The notes: generated by a model from the letters alone, not told the origin. A stretch of 64,000 nt of DNA from CAMLIZ01 sp036231905 (GCF_036231905.1 NZ_JAZARE010000006.1:62001-126000); one strand, 5' to 3'; positions 42,109 to 53,098 are shown, counted from the stretch's first letter. Translations and numbers: made by a program.

Positions 42109-42846
42109 ATGAAAGATCGCAGCAACGAGCGCGGTGTCCAGTCGGACAAGGAAAACCATGCAGTCGCCAAGGGCGCCGCGACCGGCGCGGTGGCCGGCGG
42201 GGTGGCGGGCGGCGCCATCACCGGGGCCCTGGCCGGGGGCGTCACCGGCCCGGTGGGTGCGGCCATCGGCGCCGTCGCCGGCGCCGTGGTGGGCGCTGTC
42301 GCCGGCAAGAGCTCCGACGACAAGGTGGCCGTGGGCTCTGACGTGACGAGCGACGACACCCTCGCCCGGACCGACGTCGACGACCGCGACACCGCCACCG
42401 GCGCCGTGACCGGCGGCGCGATGGGCGGTGTGGCCGGTGGTGCCATCGCGGGCAGCCTGGCGGGTGGCGTGACCGGCCCGGTGGGCGCAGCCATCGGTGC
42501 GGTGGCGGGCGCTGGCGCCGGCGCCTTGGCCGGCAAGGTGGGCCCCGATGCCGACCACGACACCTACTGGCGCGACAACTGGGTCAACCGGCCCTATGTG
42601 CAAAGCGGCGCCAGCTACGACGACTACGCTCCTGCCTATCGCCATGGCGTCGATGCACACAGCCGCTACCCCGGGCGTCAGTTCGACGAGATCGAGTCGG
42701 ACCTCGGCCGGGACTGGCAGAGCTCGCGCGGCACTTCGTCGCTCGAGTGGGACCATGCCAAACATGCCTCGCGTGACGCCTGGCAGCGGGCCAAGGATGG
42801 CATCGAGCGCGCCATCCCCGGCGACTCGGACGGCGACGGGCGCTGA
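42109..42846 (+). CDS. Glycine-zipper protein with duplicated membrane module
   Basis: 245 residues. Two nearly identical Gly/Ala-rich units occupy about 20-68 and 97-143 (each with GALAGGVTGPVGAAIGAVAG or GSLAGGVTGPVGAAIGAVAG), joined by an acidic linker with ARTDVDDRDTATGAV. The hydrophilic C-terminus has YWRDNWVNRPY, a pattern of small bacterial stress proteins. GAGAGGAG precedes the ATG. A terminator follows. No enzyme function is likely; a membrane-stress role is an inference. Confidence 0.8.
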   Translation: MKDRSNERGVQSDKENHAVAKGAATGAVAGGVAGGAITGALAGGVTGPVGAAIGAVAGAVVGAVAGKSSDDKVAVGSDVTSDDTLARTDVDDRDTATGAVTGGAMGGVAGGAIAGSLAGGVTGPVGAAIGAVAGAGAGALAGKVGPDADHDTYWRDNWVNRPYVQSGASYDDYAPAYRHGVDAHSRYPGRQFDEIESDLGRDWQSSRGTSSLEWDHAKHASRDAWQRAKDGIERAIPGDSDGDGR

Positions 42847-42911
42847 CGAGACCGGCCGACACGCAAGACCCGGGACAAGCGCATCAGGCGCGAGCTGATG
42901 CCGTCGAAGCA

Positions 42912-42945
42912 GGTGGGGCGCCTTCCGGCGCCCCACCCCTTTTTT
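42912..42945 (+). terminator. Intrinsic terminator after the glycine-zipper gene
   Basis: An 11-bp stem GGTGGGGCGCC/GGCGCCCCACC with loop TTCC, then CCTTTTTT. It lies 65 bases past the stop and 40 bases before the convergent creD stop. Confidence 0.9.
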
Positions 42946-42984
42946 GCAGAACACATGCGGGCAGTTCGTGCTGCCCCGGCAGCG

Positions 42985-44391
42985 TCAGGCCGCCGCCCTG
43001 CCCTCGCTGCGCAGCTGTGCCATCAACGTGTACCAGTTGATGCGCCGCGTGGCCACCATCACACCCGCGAGCACCGCAAAGAGCAGCAGCGAGCCCAGCA
43101 CCAAGGCGGTCTGCTCCATCTGCAGCAGCGCGTACAAGGCGGCATAGAGCAGCCCCAGCCCGGCCCCGAAGGCCAGCCCCGCGCGCGCGCCGCCCAGCAG
43201 GTGCGCGCCGTAGAAGGCCAGCAGCGCCGTGCAGGCCACGCTGGCTGCCAGGTACGCCTGCCAGAACGGCAGGTGCTCGCTCAGGCTGAGCAGCAGCAGG
43301 AAGAACACCGTGAGCGCAAAGCCCACCAGCAGGTACTGGATCGGATGCACACGCAGCCGCCGCATCACCTCCACCAGGGCCACGGTCACGAAGGTGAGCA
43401 CGATGAACAGCATGCCGTACTTGACCGCGCGGTCGTTGAGCACATAACCGTTCACCGGGTCGATGAAGCCCACACTGAACGAATCGACGCAGGGCGTGGC
43501 GGTACGCTCGCCGTTGCCGGGGGCGGACGCCACCGCGTAGGCCACGCCATCGTCACGCCACTCGCACAAGGCGCCGCCGTGTTCCACCGCGGCCTGCGCC
43601 GTGGTGGCCAGCGCGCTCACCTGCCAACGTGAGCTGAAGCCCTCCGCAGACACCTTGCGCTCCACCGGCAAAAAGCGGCCCGAAAACGACGGATGCGGCC
43701 AGGGCGAGGTGAGCGCCACCGTGGTCTCCTGCCCCACAGGCACCCAGCCGATGCTGCGGGTGCCGGCCAGCTCCAGCGCCACCTTCACGTCCAGCGGCGC
43801 CTCCACCGCGGCCGGCGGCAGCGTGACATGGAAGCCCTGGGGCTGCGTCTTGAGCAGGCTGCCGGGCTGCACGACGCGCGTTTCGCCGGCGGCCAGCACG
43901 CTGGCGCTGCGGATGCCGCGCGCGTCGGTGAGCGCCACCGCCAGCGTGGGCGGCTCGCACAGCATGCGCGCGCCGGGCTGATCGGCGGAGGGGGCCGGGG
44001 CGGGCAGTGCGTCGAAGCGCGCGCTCACCGTGCCCTTGGCCAGGTAGCCGTTGAGCTTGAACAGGCCGCGGTAGCGCGGCTCGATCGCGGCCTCGGCTTG
44101 TGCCACCAGCGTGCGCGGCCAGGCGGTGAGCACCCGTTCGCGCCGCTCGGTGACGGTCTTGCGGTCCCTGCCGTCACCGTCCGCACGCTCCCAGGTTTCG
44201 GTGCAGCGCATCTGCAGCAGCGGGCCCAGCACCGTCTGCGGGCTGGCCAGGCTCTCCTGCAGGTTGGCCTCAGCCTCGCGCTGGCGCATCTGGCGCTCGT
44301 AGACCACGCTCTCCACGCGGAACAGCGCTACCGCCAGCACGACGATCACCGCCGCCATCGCGACGGCCTTGCTCAACAGGGGGAATCGCAT
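42985..44391 (-). CDS. creD: CreD inner-membrane protein
   Basis: 468 residues of the CreD family: one N-terminal helix, a large periplasmic domain (about 30-320, with TRSIGWVPVG and VGFIDPVNGYVLNDRAVKYG) and about six C-terminal helices (VEVMRRLRVHPIQYLLVGFA). Expression is under CreBC control in known bacteria, and a cre tag lies 67 bases upstream here. It is separated from creC by a gene remnant, so its own promoter is expected. Function in envelope integrity is known only from phenotypes. Confidence 0.93.
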   Translation of the reverse strand: MRFPLLSKAVAMAAVIVVLAVALFRVESVVYERQMRQREAEANLQESLASPQTVLGPLLQMRCTETWERADGDGRDRKTVTERRERVLTAWPRTLVAQAEAAIEPRYRGLFKLNGYLAKGTVSARFDALPAPAPSADQPGARMLCEPPTLAVALTDARGIRSASVLAAGETRVVQPGSLLKTQPQGFHVTLPPAAVEAPLDVKVALELAGTRSIGWVPVGQETTVALTSPWPHPSFSGRFLPVERKVSAEGFSSRWQVSALATTAQAAVEHGGALCEWRDDGVAYAVASAPGNGERTATPCVDSFSVGFIDPVNGYVLNDRAVKYGMLFIVLTFVTVALVEVMRRLRVHPIQYLLVGFALTVFFLLLLSLSEHLPFWQAYLAASVACTALLAFYGAHLLGGARAGLAFGAGLGLLYAALYALLQMEQTALVLGSLLLFAVLAGVMVATRRINWYTLMAQLRSEGRAAA

Positions 44392-44457
44392 CTCGCTTCT
44401 CGCTCTTGTGATGGAGCGCGCACTGTGGCTTGGCACTGTGAGCTGGCGATGAAGTGT

Positions 44458-44473
44458 GTGAAGCGAATGTGAA
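44458..44473 (-). promoter_or_regulatory. CreB-binding cre tag upstream of creD
   Basis: Minus-strand TTCAC-ATTCGC-TTCAC, an exact match to the known cre tag TTCAC-N6-TTCAC, 67 bases before the creD ATG. Confidence 0.85.
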
Positions 44474-44667
44474 GCCGCTCCAAGCGCTTGCGGCACGCCG
44501 GTGCACTGCGCTTTGCCGACATGCCGGGCCTGATCGCCGTGCCCGCGGCGAGCCTGGACGACCCGAGCCGGTTTGTGCCGCAGGCGCTCACCTACCGCGT
44601 GCGCGGGTGGGCGTGGGACCCCATCGACCCGTCGCTGCAAACCTTCGCGCGAATGCCGTCCGCCTAA
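44473..44667 (+). pseudogene. 3' remnant of a GFA-family gene
   Basis: Open frame from 44473 to the TAA at 44665 reading LRFADMPGLIAVPAASLDDP, RFVPQALTYRVRGWAWD and PSLQTFARMP, the C-terminal half of a GFA (glutathione-dependent formaldehyde-activating-like) protein. The CxxC zinc region that should precede it is absent, with an in-frame stop just upstream. It overlaps the end of creC by 4 bases on the other strand. Confidence 0.6.
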
Positions 44668-46127
44668 GCCACCCGCAGCACGATCTGCGCGGCCAGCCCC
44701 GGCTGTACGTTGGCAAAACGAATGCGCCCACCATGCAGCGCCATCACCTCGCGCACGATGGCCAGGCCCAGCCCGGAGCCCTTGCGCGGCGGCTCACTGG
44801 GTGCTGACGGCCGCGGCGTGGAAAAAAAGCGCTCACCCAGGCGCCGCAAGGCATAGTCTTCCACGCCGGGGCCGTTGTCCTGCACACGCAGGTGCGCGCC
44901 TTCGGCATCCGCCCACACCGACAGCACCACCGCGCCACCGGCGGGCGAGAAGTCGATCGCGTTGTCCAGCAGGTTGGCGATGGCCAGCTCCAGCAGCTCG
45001 GCATCGCCTTGCACATGAGCATCGGCCTCGCGGCGCAGCCACTGCAACAACACGCCGCGTTGCCGCGCCCGCGTTTCGGCACGCGTCACCACCGCGTCCG
45101 CCACCGCGACGAGCGCCAGCCGCTGTGGATGCGCCAGCGCGCGCCGCTGCTCGAGCTTGGACAGCTCCAGCATCCGCTCCACCAGCACACGCTGGCGCCT
45201 GACCTGCTCCTGGATATCGCGCGCAAACGCCTGCCGGTCGGCCTCAGGCAGCTCGTCCTGCAGCAACTCCGCCGCGGCTGCAATGGCGGTCATCGGGCTT
45301 TTGAGCTCATGCGTGAGGGCGCGCACCGTCTGCTCCAGGTGCTGGCGGTCTTCGAGCCGGTCGCGCATCGCGCCCATCGCGGAGGCCAGCTCACCGAGCT
45401 CACCGCTCAAGTGCGGCGGCGTGCGGCGCTCGCCCACCTGCACCTCCAGCGCAAAGTGGCGCAGCCGCCGCACCGACCACACCAGCCAGCCGGTGACGGC
45501 TACACCCACCACGAGCGACAAACCCAACAGCCACACGCCGCTGAGCAGGATCTTGCGCTCCGCGCGCTCCACGAACGGCTGCACCGTGCGCAGCGGCTTG
45601 GCCACCGTGAGCACGCCGATGATCCGGCCGTGCGGCGATTTGATGGGCGCGGCCACGTGCATCACCGAGCTGCTGTCGTCGGCAGGCTGCTCGCGCGTGG
45701 CGCGGGCCCCGTATTCACCGCGCAGGGTGAGCCGCACGTCGCGCCAACGCGAATAGTCCTGCCCCACGGCGCTGCCCCCCTGCGGGTCGCCCGAGTCGAA
45801 CACCACGCGGCCCGTGTCATCGGTGACATAGACGCGGTAGTCCAGCGTCTGCTTGGCCAAGCCCCAGATCTTGGCGTCCACCGGGCGGGCTGCGTATTGC
45901 CGCAGGTTCTGTGCAAAGGCCGATTGCTGCAGCGTGCCGCCGGGCGGCATGCGTGCCAGGTCGTCCGCCGCCATCTCGGCCAGGATGTTGGCGGTGTCCA
46001 CCAACAGGTCCTCCATCACCTCGCGCACGCTGGGCCGCACCTCCTGCACGAACACGCGCAGCACGAAGAACGCCGCGATGCCGGTGATGAGGAAGAACGC
46101 GAGCAGCAGGCGCAGGCCGAGTTTCAC
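44664..46127 (-). CDS. creC: CreC sensor histidine kinase
   Basis: 487 residues: transmembrane helices at about 5-25 and 185-207 around a periplasmic sensor domain, HAMP (about 210-260), His in ALTHELKSPMTAIAAAAELL, N box NLLDNAIDFSPAGGAV and G box GSGLGLAIVREVMALHGG. Start GTG at 46127 overlaps the creB stop (GTGA). With CreB it answers growth and metabolic state and controls creD. Confidence 0.93.
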   Translation of the reverse strand: MKLGLRLLLAFFLITGIAAFFVLRVFVQEVRPSVREVMEDLLVDTANILAEMAADDLARMPPGGTLQQSAFAQNLRQYAARPVDAKIWGLAKQTLDYRVYVTDDTGRVVFDSGDPQGGSAVGQDYSRWRDVRLTLRGEYGARATREQPADDSSSVMHVAAPIKSPHGRIIGVLTVAKPLRTVQPFVERAERKILLSGVWLLGLSLVVGVAVTGWLVWSVRRLRHFALEVQVGERRTPPHLSGELGELASAMGAMRDRLEDRQHLEQTVRALTHELKSPMTAIAAAAELLQDELPEADRQAFARDIQEQVRRQRVLVERMLELSKLEQRRALAHPQRLALVAVADAVVTRAETRARQRGVLLQWLRREADAHVQGDAELLELAIANLLDNAIDFSPAGGAVVLSVWADAEGAHLRVQDNGPGVEDYALRRLGERFFSTPRPSAPSEPPRKGSGLGLAIVREVMALHGGRIRFANVQPGLAAQIVLRVA

Positions 46128-46846
46128 GGACTGGCCTTGGTGGCAGCGGGCAGCTCCAGCGAGTACCCTATGCCGCGGTGCGTGACGATCAGCTCCAGGT
46201 CGGGCTGCAGCTCGCGCAGCTTGGCGCGCAGCGTCTTCACATGCGTGTCCACCGTGCGGTCGGTGCTTTCGATGTCGTCGCCCCACACCTCGGACAGCAG
46301 CTGCTCGCGCGACCACACCCGGCCGGGGCGGCGCAGCAACGCGAGCAGCAGGCCGTGTTCGCGACGCGTGAGCTTGAGCGGCATACCGGCCAGGCGCAGC
46401 CGGTTGTCGGTGGCGTCGTGTTCGATCAGCGGCAGGGCGGACGGGCTGGGGGCAGGGGCGGCCGCCGCGGGTGCCAACGCGCTGCGGCGCAGGAGGGAGC
46501 GCACACGGGCGCAGAGTTCGCGTGGGCTGAAAGGCTTGGTCAGGTAGTCGTCGGCACCGAGCTCCAGCCCGAGCACACGGTCCATCTCCTCGCCGCGGGC
46601 GCTGAGGATGATGAGCGGCAGATGGGCATGCCGCTGCCGCAGCTCACGGCACAAGTCCAGGCCGCTGCCGTCGGGCAGGCCGATATCGAGGATGACGGCG
46701 GCGTACAGAGAAGTGATGAGGCGCTGGCGGGCATCGCGGATGAGGGCGGCGTGAGCGACGGTGAAGCCTTCGCGCTCGAGAGCATAGGCGACCGTGCGGG
46801 CAATGGCCGGGTCGTCCTCAACGAGCAGGAGCGATGGAGGGGCCAC
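46124..46846 (-). CDS. creB: CreB response regulator
   Basis: 240 residues, OmpR type. The receiver has EDD at 9-11, Asp in AVILDIGLPDGSGL and Lys in DDYLTKPFSPREL. The C-terminal winged helix has LTRREHGLLLALLRRPGRVW and DRTVDTHVKTLRAKL. I chose the GTG at 46846 because AAGGGAAAG lies at ribosome-site distance; a TTG at 46867 is less likely. It overlaps creC. Binding site seen at 44458. Confidence 0.93.
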   Translation of the reverse strand: MAPPSLLLVEDDPAIARTVAYALEREGFTVAHAALIRDARQRLITSLYAAVILDIGLPDGSGLDLCRELRQRHAHLPLIILSARGEEMDRVLGLELGADDYLTKPFSPRELCARVRSLLRRSALAPAAAAPAPSPSALPLIEHDATDNRLRLAGMPLKLTRREHGLLLALLRRPGRVWSREQLLSEVWGDDIESTDRTVDTHVKTLRAKLRELQPDLELIVTHRGIGYSLELPAATKASP

Positions 46847-46863
46847 GTCGCTTTCCCTTGCGC

Positions 46864-47250
46864 TCAAAGCGACGCCGGCCAGTGCCGGGCAAAGTCGAAC
46901 GACAGCTCGCGATGGTGCCGAATGGACAGCAGGTACACCGTGGCATTGAGATCCACAGGCGCATACAGCATCAGGTAGTCACCATGCAGGTATTCGCGCA
47001 GTGCGCCGGCCGCCCCGTCCGGCAGCGTGGCAAGTTGTGCCAGCGCCTCCGCCGATTGCGGGGGGTTGGCGAGGTATCGCCGGCCGATGCACGGGAACCG
47101 GGCCAGGTTGGGGACCACCGTGGCGCGCAGTTCGGCCAGCAGTTTGTCAAAGGCAAAGCCAGCATCCGCCTCGGACAAGAATGCCTCGATGGCGCCGAGG
47201 CGTTCCAGGAAACTCGCCGTCAGCTCGACCCGGTAGACATCCTCAGCCAC
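46864..47250 (-). CDS. RelE/ParE-family toxin
   Basis: 128 residues. YRVELTASFLERLGAIEAFL at the N-terminus, then RFPCIGRRYLANP and YLMLYAPVDLNATVYLLSIR with a C-terminal RHHRELSFDF, the usual RelE/ParE layout. Start GTG at 47250 lies inside the antitoxin gene (8-base overlap), the normal arrangement with the antitoxin first. It should cleave mRNA or poison gyrase; the family alone cannot decide which. Confidence 0.85.
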   Translation of the reverse strand: MAEDVYRVELTASFLERLGAIEAFLSEADAGFAFDKLLAELRATVVPNLARFPCIGRRYLANPPQSAEALAQLATLPDGAAGALREYLHGDYLMLYAPVDLNATVYLLSIRHHRELSFDFARHWPASL

Positions 47251-47566
47251 GCTTCTTGGCAGACTTGCCGGGGGTAGCACCGGCTCGTCGCTGTTGAATC
47301 TGGGCGAAAGCCGCATCCGCCGCATGCGTGCGGCCTGCCTCGATGTCGGCCAAGCCCCGCCTCGCGTCGTCGATCAGCAGCAGGTGAATGCGCTCGCGTT
47401 CCAGCCGGTGGTAGTAGTCCAGCCGGTCGGCGTCGATCAGAGCGACATAGCTCTCCCCGTTCTTCGTGATGATCTTTTCGGCGCCGGCCTTGGCTTGGTC
47501 AGCGAGTTCGGAAAGGTTGGCGCGCGCCTGGGTGAACGGCACGACGTCATGTGTTGAGAAGCCCAT
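47243..47566 (-). CDS. Phd/YefM-family antitoxin
   Basis: 107 residues with PFTQARANLSELADQAKAGA then EKIITKNGESYVALIDADRL, the Phd/YefM N-terminal DNA-binding fold. The basic Lys/Arg-rich tail (about 90-107) binds the toxin. It precedes and overlaps the RelE/ParE gene, and would repress its own promoter. Confidence 0.88.
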   Translation of the reverse strand: MGFSTHDVVPFTQARANLSELADQAKAGAEKIITKNGESYVALIDADRLDYYHRLERERIHLLLIDDARRGLADIEAGRTHAADAAFAQIQQRRAGATPGKSAKKRG

Positions 47567-47723
47567 GGTTGCCTCCCGAGAGGGCGGGGTGACAGAATTC
47601 TGCGCAGTCTATAGGACGGCGCTCAGTGCGCGAAGTGCCGCGCGATCGGCATCGACCACGAACCACTTCTTGACCCTGCGCATTCATTGAAGACGTTCCG
47701 CGGTCAAAGCGGCTCGCGGGCTA

Positions 47724-48218
47724 TTGCTCACCAGGACTTTCTTGTCGCTATCAACAAGGAGCAACCATGGGCCGACCCAGACGGCATTTGCCGATCGGTC
47801 CTCCCTACATCCCCGACTCTTCGGCTATCGAGCAGAAGCGACCGCATATACGAGCGATGGAGGGATCGATGTCGTATTGGAGGACAGCGCAGGCGAGAGG
47901 ATAGGAGTGCAAGTAAAGCGGCAGAAGCGCTCGATCGAAGTCGAGCAGATCAGGGCTTTTTTGGGCGCTCTCGTCCTAGGAGGGTATGCGCGGGGCGTAT
48001 TTGTCTCTTCTTCGCGCTTCAGTCAAGCGTCAACAGGAGCAGCGCGTAAAAGTACTGAATCGGTCCTCCCAATCGACTTGGTGGATGCGGATCGATTTTT
48101 TGACATGCTGGGCTACGCTCAGTTGCACCGACCCGCAAGACTCGAGGACTGCGATATCAGTCGAGCGATGCCACTCAAGTTTCACGGCCATGCCTGCTAC
48201 AACCTGAAAACGTTGTGA
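47724..48218 (+). pseudogene. Mrr-like restriction endonuclease fragment
   Basis: The frame has GYRAEATAYTSDGGIDVVLE and RIGVQVKRQKRSIEVEQIRA, with the D...QxK core of the Mrr catalytic domain, then PIDLVDADRFFDMLGYAQL near the end. The start of the domain is missing: the first 30 residues (MLTRTFLSLSTRSNHG) do not fit the family. It is probably a decayed gene. The surrounding DNA (about 47590-48490) is visibly less GC-rich than its flanks. No promoter seen. Confidence 0.6.
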
Positions 48219-48500
48219 AGCTGTTGTCCGGCGTTGCTGGCGGCCCGCTGCCGACTCCTCTGGGAGACCGACAGTTCGGAAACCGTGGCTGGCCAAGGGC
48301 AAGATGACGCCTCCGGGGACTCGAGGATCTACCAGGGCCGCACCTGACCTCGAACACATCGCGCCCGTCCTGAAACGTTCAGCTTTCTCTGCGCAGCAGC
48401 CGCCAAGCTCGTCTCACCCTTCAATGGCACCCCTCAGGCATCAATGGCATGTCTCAGGCACGGATAGCACGGAACAGCGCATGCATGGCCCTTCTGCCGT

Positions 48501-50330
<1,830 letters not shown>

Positions 50331-50471
50331 GGTGGAAGCCTCTCGTGATGTTCGGAATGGGCTGCATCGTACGGCTGCGGCGGTGTTGTGTTCTTTCAGT
50401 TTTGCTAGTCTCCTGGAATAATCGTTCACACTGCCGAGAAACCGCAATTTTCCTTCTTTTGTCGTGCTTCT

Positions 50472-50960
50472 GTGAACGAACCTGAACAAGCCATACCCCT
50501 GGACCCCCTCGACTGGAGGTTGCTCGGCCTGCTGCAGGACAACGCTGCCGTGTCGAATTTCGCGCTCGCCGAGGCGGCCCATGTCTCGGCCGCCACGTCG
50601 CTGCGCCGGGTGCGGCGCCTGGTCGAGGCCGGCGTGATCGAGCGGCAGATCGCCATCGTGTCGCCAGACGCCGTGCCGGGCAACGGCCTCACCGCGCTGT
50701 GCGAGGTGACGCTCGACCGCCAGGGCGCCGAGCATCTGGAGGCCTTCGAGGCGAAGGCGGTGGCCGAAGCGGCGGTGCAGCAGTGTTATCGCGTGTCGCC
50801 AGGGCCGGATTTCATGCTCGTGCTCTGGGTGCACGACATGCCCGCGTACCACGCGCTGGTGCAGCGCCTGTTCACGCAGGACGCCAACGTGCGCAACGTG
50901 AAGACCTTCTTCAGCGTCAAGCGCGCCAAGTTCGCGCCCCGGATCGCGCCCCCCGCTTGA
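50472..50960 (+). CDS. Lrp/AsnC-family transcriptional regulator
   Basis: 162 residues. The winged helix region is DWRLLGLLQDNAAVSNFALA with HVSAATSLRRVRRLVEAGVI; the AsnC ligand domain has VLWVHDMPAYHALVQRLFTQ and VRNVKTFFSVKRAKF. Start is GTG at 50472. Divergent from glmS and upstream of an EamA transporter, which it may control. Effector probably an amino acid. Confidence 0.9.
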   Translation: MNEPEQAIPLDPLDWRLLGLLQDNAAVSNFALAEAAHVSAATSLRRVRRLVEAGVIERQIAIVSPDAVPGNGLTALCEVTLDRQGAEHLEAFEAKAVAEAAVQQCYRVSPGPDFMLVLWVHDMPAYHALVQRLFTQDANVRNVKTFFSVKRAKFAPRIAPPA

Positions 50961-51030
50961 TGCCGCCGGCGCAACGCTGGCTTGCGCAAAGCTCACCGCT
51001 CGCGCGTGGCAGGCCCGTACAGTGGCCCGA

Positions 51031-51945
51031 ATGAGATCGCGCGACCTGACGGAGATGCTGGTGTTGGCGGCGGTATGGGGCGCCGCCTTCCTGTTGCTGC
51101 GGCTCACCGTGCCCGAGTTCGGCACCGTGCCGCTGGCCTGGCTGAGGCTGGCCGGTGCGGCGGCGCTGCTGTTGCCCTTGCTGCTGTGGCAGGGGCAGGC
51201 CCGGCTGCTGTCGCGGCACTGGCGGCCGATGCTGCTGATGGGCGTCACCAATTCGGCCTTGCCCTTTTTGTGCTCCAGCTACGCCGCGCTGCACCTCACC
51301 GCCGGCCTGAACGCGATCCTCAACGCCGCCACGCCCTTGTTCGCCGCCGCCATCGCCTGGGCGTGGCTGCACGACCGGCTTTCGGCCTCGCGGGTCCTCG
51401 GGCTGGCGCTCGGTTTTGCCGGCGTGGCGTGGCTGGCCGCCGCGCGCAGCGGCCTCGCAGGCGTGCAGGGCGATGCGGCCTTGTGGGCGATGGCGGCCTG
51501 CATGGTGGCCACCTGCTCGTATGGCTTTTCCGCCTGTTATGCAAAGAAGCGGCTGGGCGACGTGCCGCCGGTGGTGTCGGCCACCGGCAGCCTGGCCGCG
51601 GGCGCGCTGTTGCTCGCGCTGCCGGCCGCGGCAGCCTGGCCGGCCCAGGCACTGTCAGTCGCCGCCTGGGGCTGGGTACTGGTGCTGGCGCTGCTGTGCA
51701 CCGGCGTCACCTGCCTGATGTACTTCCGTCTGATCGCGCGCCTGGGCCCGGCCCGGGCGGTCACCGTGACCTTCCTGCTGCCGGTGTTCGGCGCCGGCTG
51801 GGGCGCGGTGTTCCTGGGCGAGCGCATCAGCGCGCCCATGCTCGCGGGTGGCGTGGCCATCCTGCTCGGCACCGCGCTGGCCACCGGCGCCTTGCAGCGG
51901 CTGCTGCCCCGCCTCAGGCCTGCTTCAGGATCGCCAGCCCCTTGA
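51031..51945 (+). CDS. EamA/DMT-family transporter
   Basis: 304 residues with ten predicted helices and two EamA repeats: ILAAVWGAAF-like start (VLAAVWGAAFLLLRL), ALHLTAGLNAILNAATPLFA, and the second repeat ending LGERISAPMLAGGVAILLGT. A drug or metabolite exporter. ATG at 51031. Its 3' end overlaps the convergent rlmI gene by 32 bases. Probably under the Lrp gene just upstream. Confidence 0.9.
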   Translation: MRSRDLTEMLVLAAVWGAAFLLLRLTVPEFGTVPLAWLRLAGAAALLLPLLLWQGQARLLSRHWRPMLLMGVTNSALPFLCSSYAALHLTAGLNAILNAATPLFAAAIAWAWLHDRLSASRVLGLALGFAGVAWLAAARSGLAGVQGDAALWAMAACMVATCSYGFSACYAKKRLGDVPPVVSATGSLAAGALLLALPAAAAWPAQALSVAAWGWVLVLALLCTGVTCLMYFRLIARLGPARAVTVTFLLPVFGAGWGAVFLGERISAPMLAGGVAILLGTALATGALQRLLPRLRPASGSPAP

Positions 51946-53098
51946 GGTATTCCCCCTCGGGAAAGTTGATGGTGGTGGGGTGGTCGCACGCCCCTTCCAG
52001 GCGCTGCAGGATGGCGCCGTCCACGCCCGCGTCCATGCCGGCGCCGGCCACGATCTTGTGGAACAGCTCGGCGCCGATGCCGCCGGAGCAGCTGAAGGTG
52101 AGCAGCAGCCCGCCCGGCGCCAGCAGCTTGAAGGCCAGGCGGTTGATGTCCTTGTAGGCGCGCGCGGCCCGGTCGGCATGGGCTGCCGTGGGCGCGAACT
52201 TCGGCGGGTCCAGCACGATGGCATCGAAGCTGCGGCCTTCCTTGATGCAGTCGCGGAGGTACTGGTTCACGTCCGCGTCGGCGAACTCCGCGCGTGCGAT
52301 GTCGAAGCCGTTGAGCTCCACGTGCGCGCGGGCGCGCTCCAGCGCCGGGGCGGACGAGTCCACGCTCACCACCTGCGTGGCACCGCCGGCCAGCGCCGCC
52401 ACGCTGAAGCCGCCGGTGTAGCAGTAGCAGTTCAGCACGCTTCGGACGCCGAAGTGTTGTACCCAGCGCGCAAAGGCGGCGCGGTTGTCGCGCTGGTCCA
52501 GGTAGAAGCCGGTCTTGTGGCCTTCGGCGACGTCCAGCGTCAGGCGCCAGTCGTGTTCGCGGATGGTGACCGTGGTGTCGCCGTCGCCGCGCAGCCAGCC
52601 GGTCACCGGTGGCAGGCCTTCGAGGCCGCGCACGCCGGAGTCCGAGCGTTCGTACAGGCGCGTCAGGCCGGTGGCCTTGAGCAGCAGGTCCGCGATCACC
52701 GGCTTCCAGCGCTCGGTGCCGGCGGACAGGAACTGGGCGCTGAGCACATCGGCATACCGGTCGACGATCAGCCCGGGCAGGCCATCGGCTTCGCCATGGA
52801 TCAGGCGCACACCGTCGCTCGCGATCGGAAGGCGGGCGCGCAAGGCCACGGCGGCGGCGATGCGGCGCTCGAAGAAGGCGGCATCGATGCGCTCGGTTTC
52901 GTCGAAGCTCCAGGCGCGCACGCGGATCATGGAGCTGGGGCTGAAGGACGCCCACGCGAGGAACTTGCCGTCGTGCGATTCGACGCGCACGGTTTCGCCG
53001 GAGTCGGCTTTGCCGCTGGCCACGCTGCCCTGGAACACCCAGGGGTGGCGGCGAAGCAGCGAGCGTTCTTTGCCTTCGCGAAGCTTGATGACTTTCAT
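51914..53098 (-). CDS. rlmI: 23S rRNA (cytosine-1962-C5)-methyltransferase
   Basis: 394 residues: PUA domain (about 1-75, LREGKERSLLRRHPWVFQGS), then an EEHEE-type linker and a Rossmann methyltransferase with VLNCYCYTGGFSVAAL (motif I, about 217), and FDAIVLDPPKFAP (motif IV) with the PP/C catalytic region. Intact. A truncated copy of its first 30 codons lies at 55680-55766. Confidence 0.93.
   Translation of the reverse strand: MKVIKLREGKERSLLRRHPWVFQGSVASGKADSGETVRVESHDGKFLAWASFSPSSMIRVRAWSFDETERIDAAFFERRIAAAVALRARLPIASDGVRLIHGEADGLPGLIVDRYADVLSAQFLSAGTERWKPVIADLLLKATGLTRLYERSDSGVRGLEGLPPVTGWLRGDGDTTVTIREHDWRLTLDVAEGHKTGFYLDQRDNRAAFARWVQHFGVRSVLNCYCYTGGFSVAALAGGATQVVSVDSSAPALERARAHVELNGFDIARAEFADADVNQYLRDCIKEGRSFDAIVLDPPKFAPTAAHADRAARAYKDINRLAFKLLAPGGLLLTFSCSGGIGAELFHKIVAGAGMDAGVDGAILQRLEGACDHPTTINFPEGEYLKGLAILKQA

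Noticed and set aside
47600..47690. Short minus-strand peptide (MRRVKKWFVVDADRAALRAL)
   Set aside because: Only about 22 residues, no ribosome site, no family; perhaps a remnant but not supportable.
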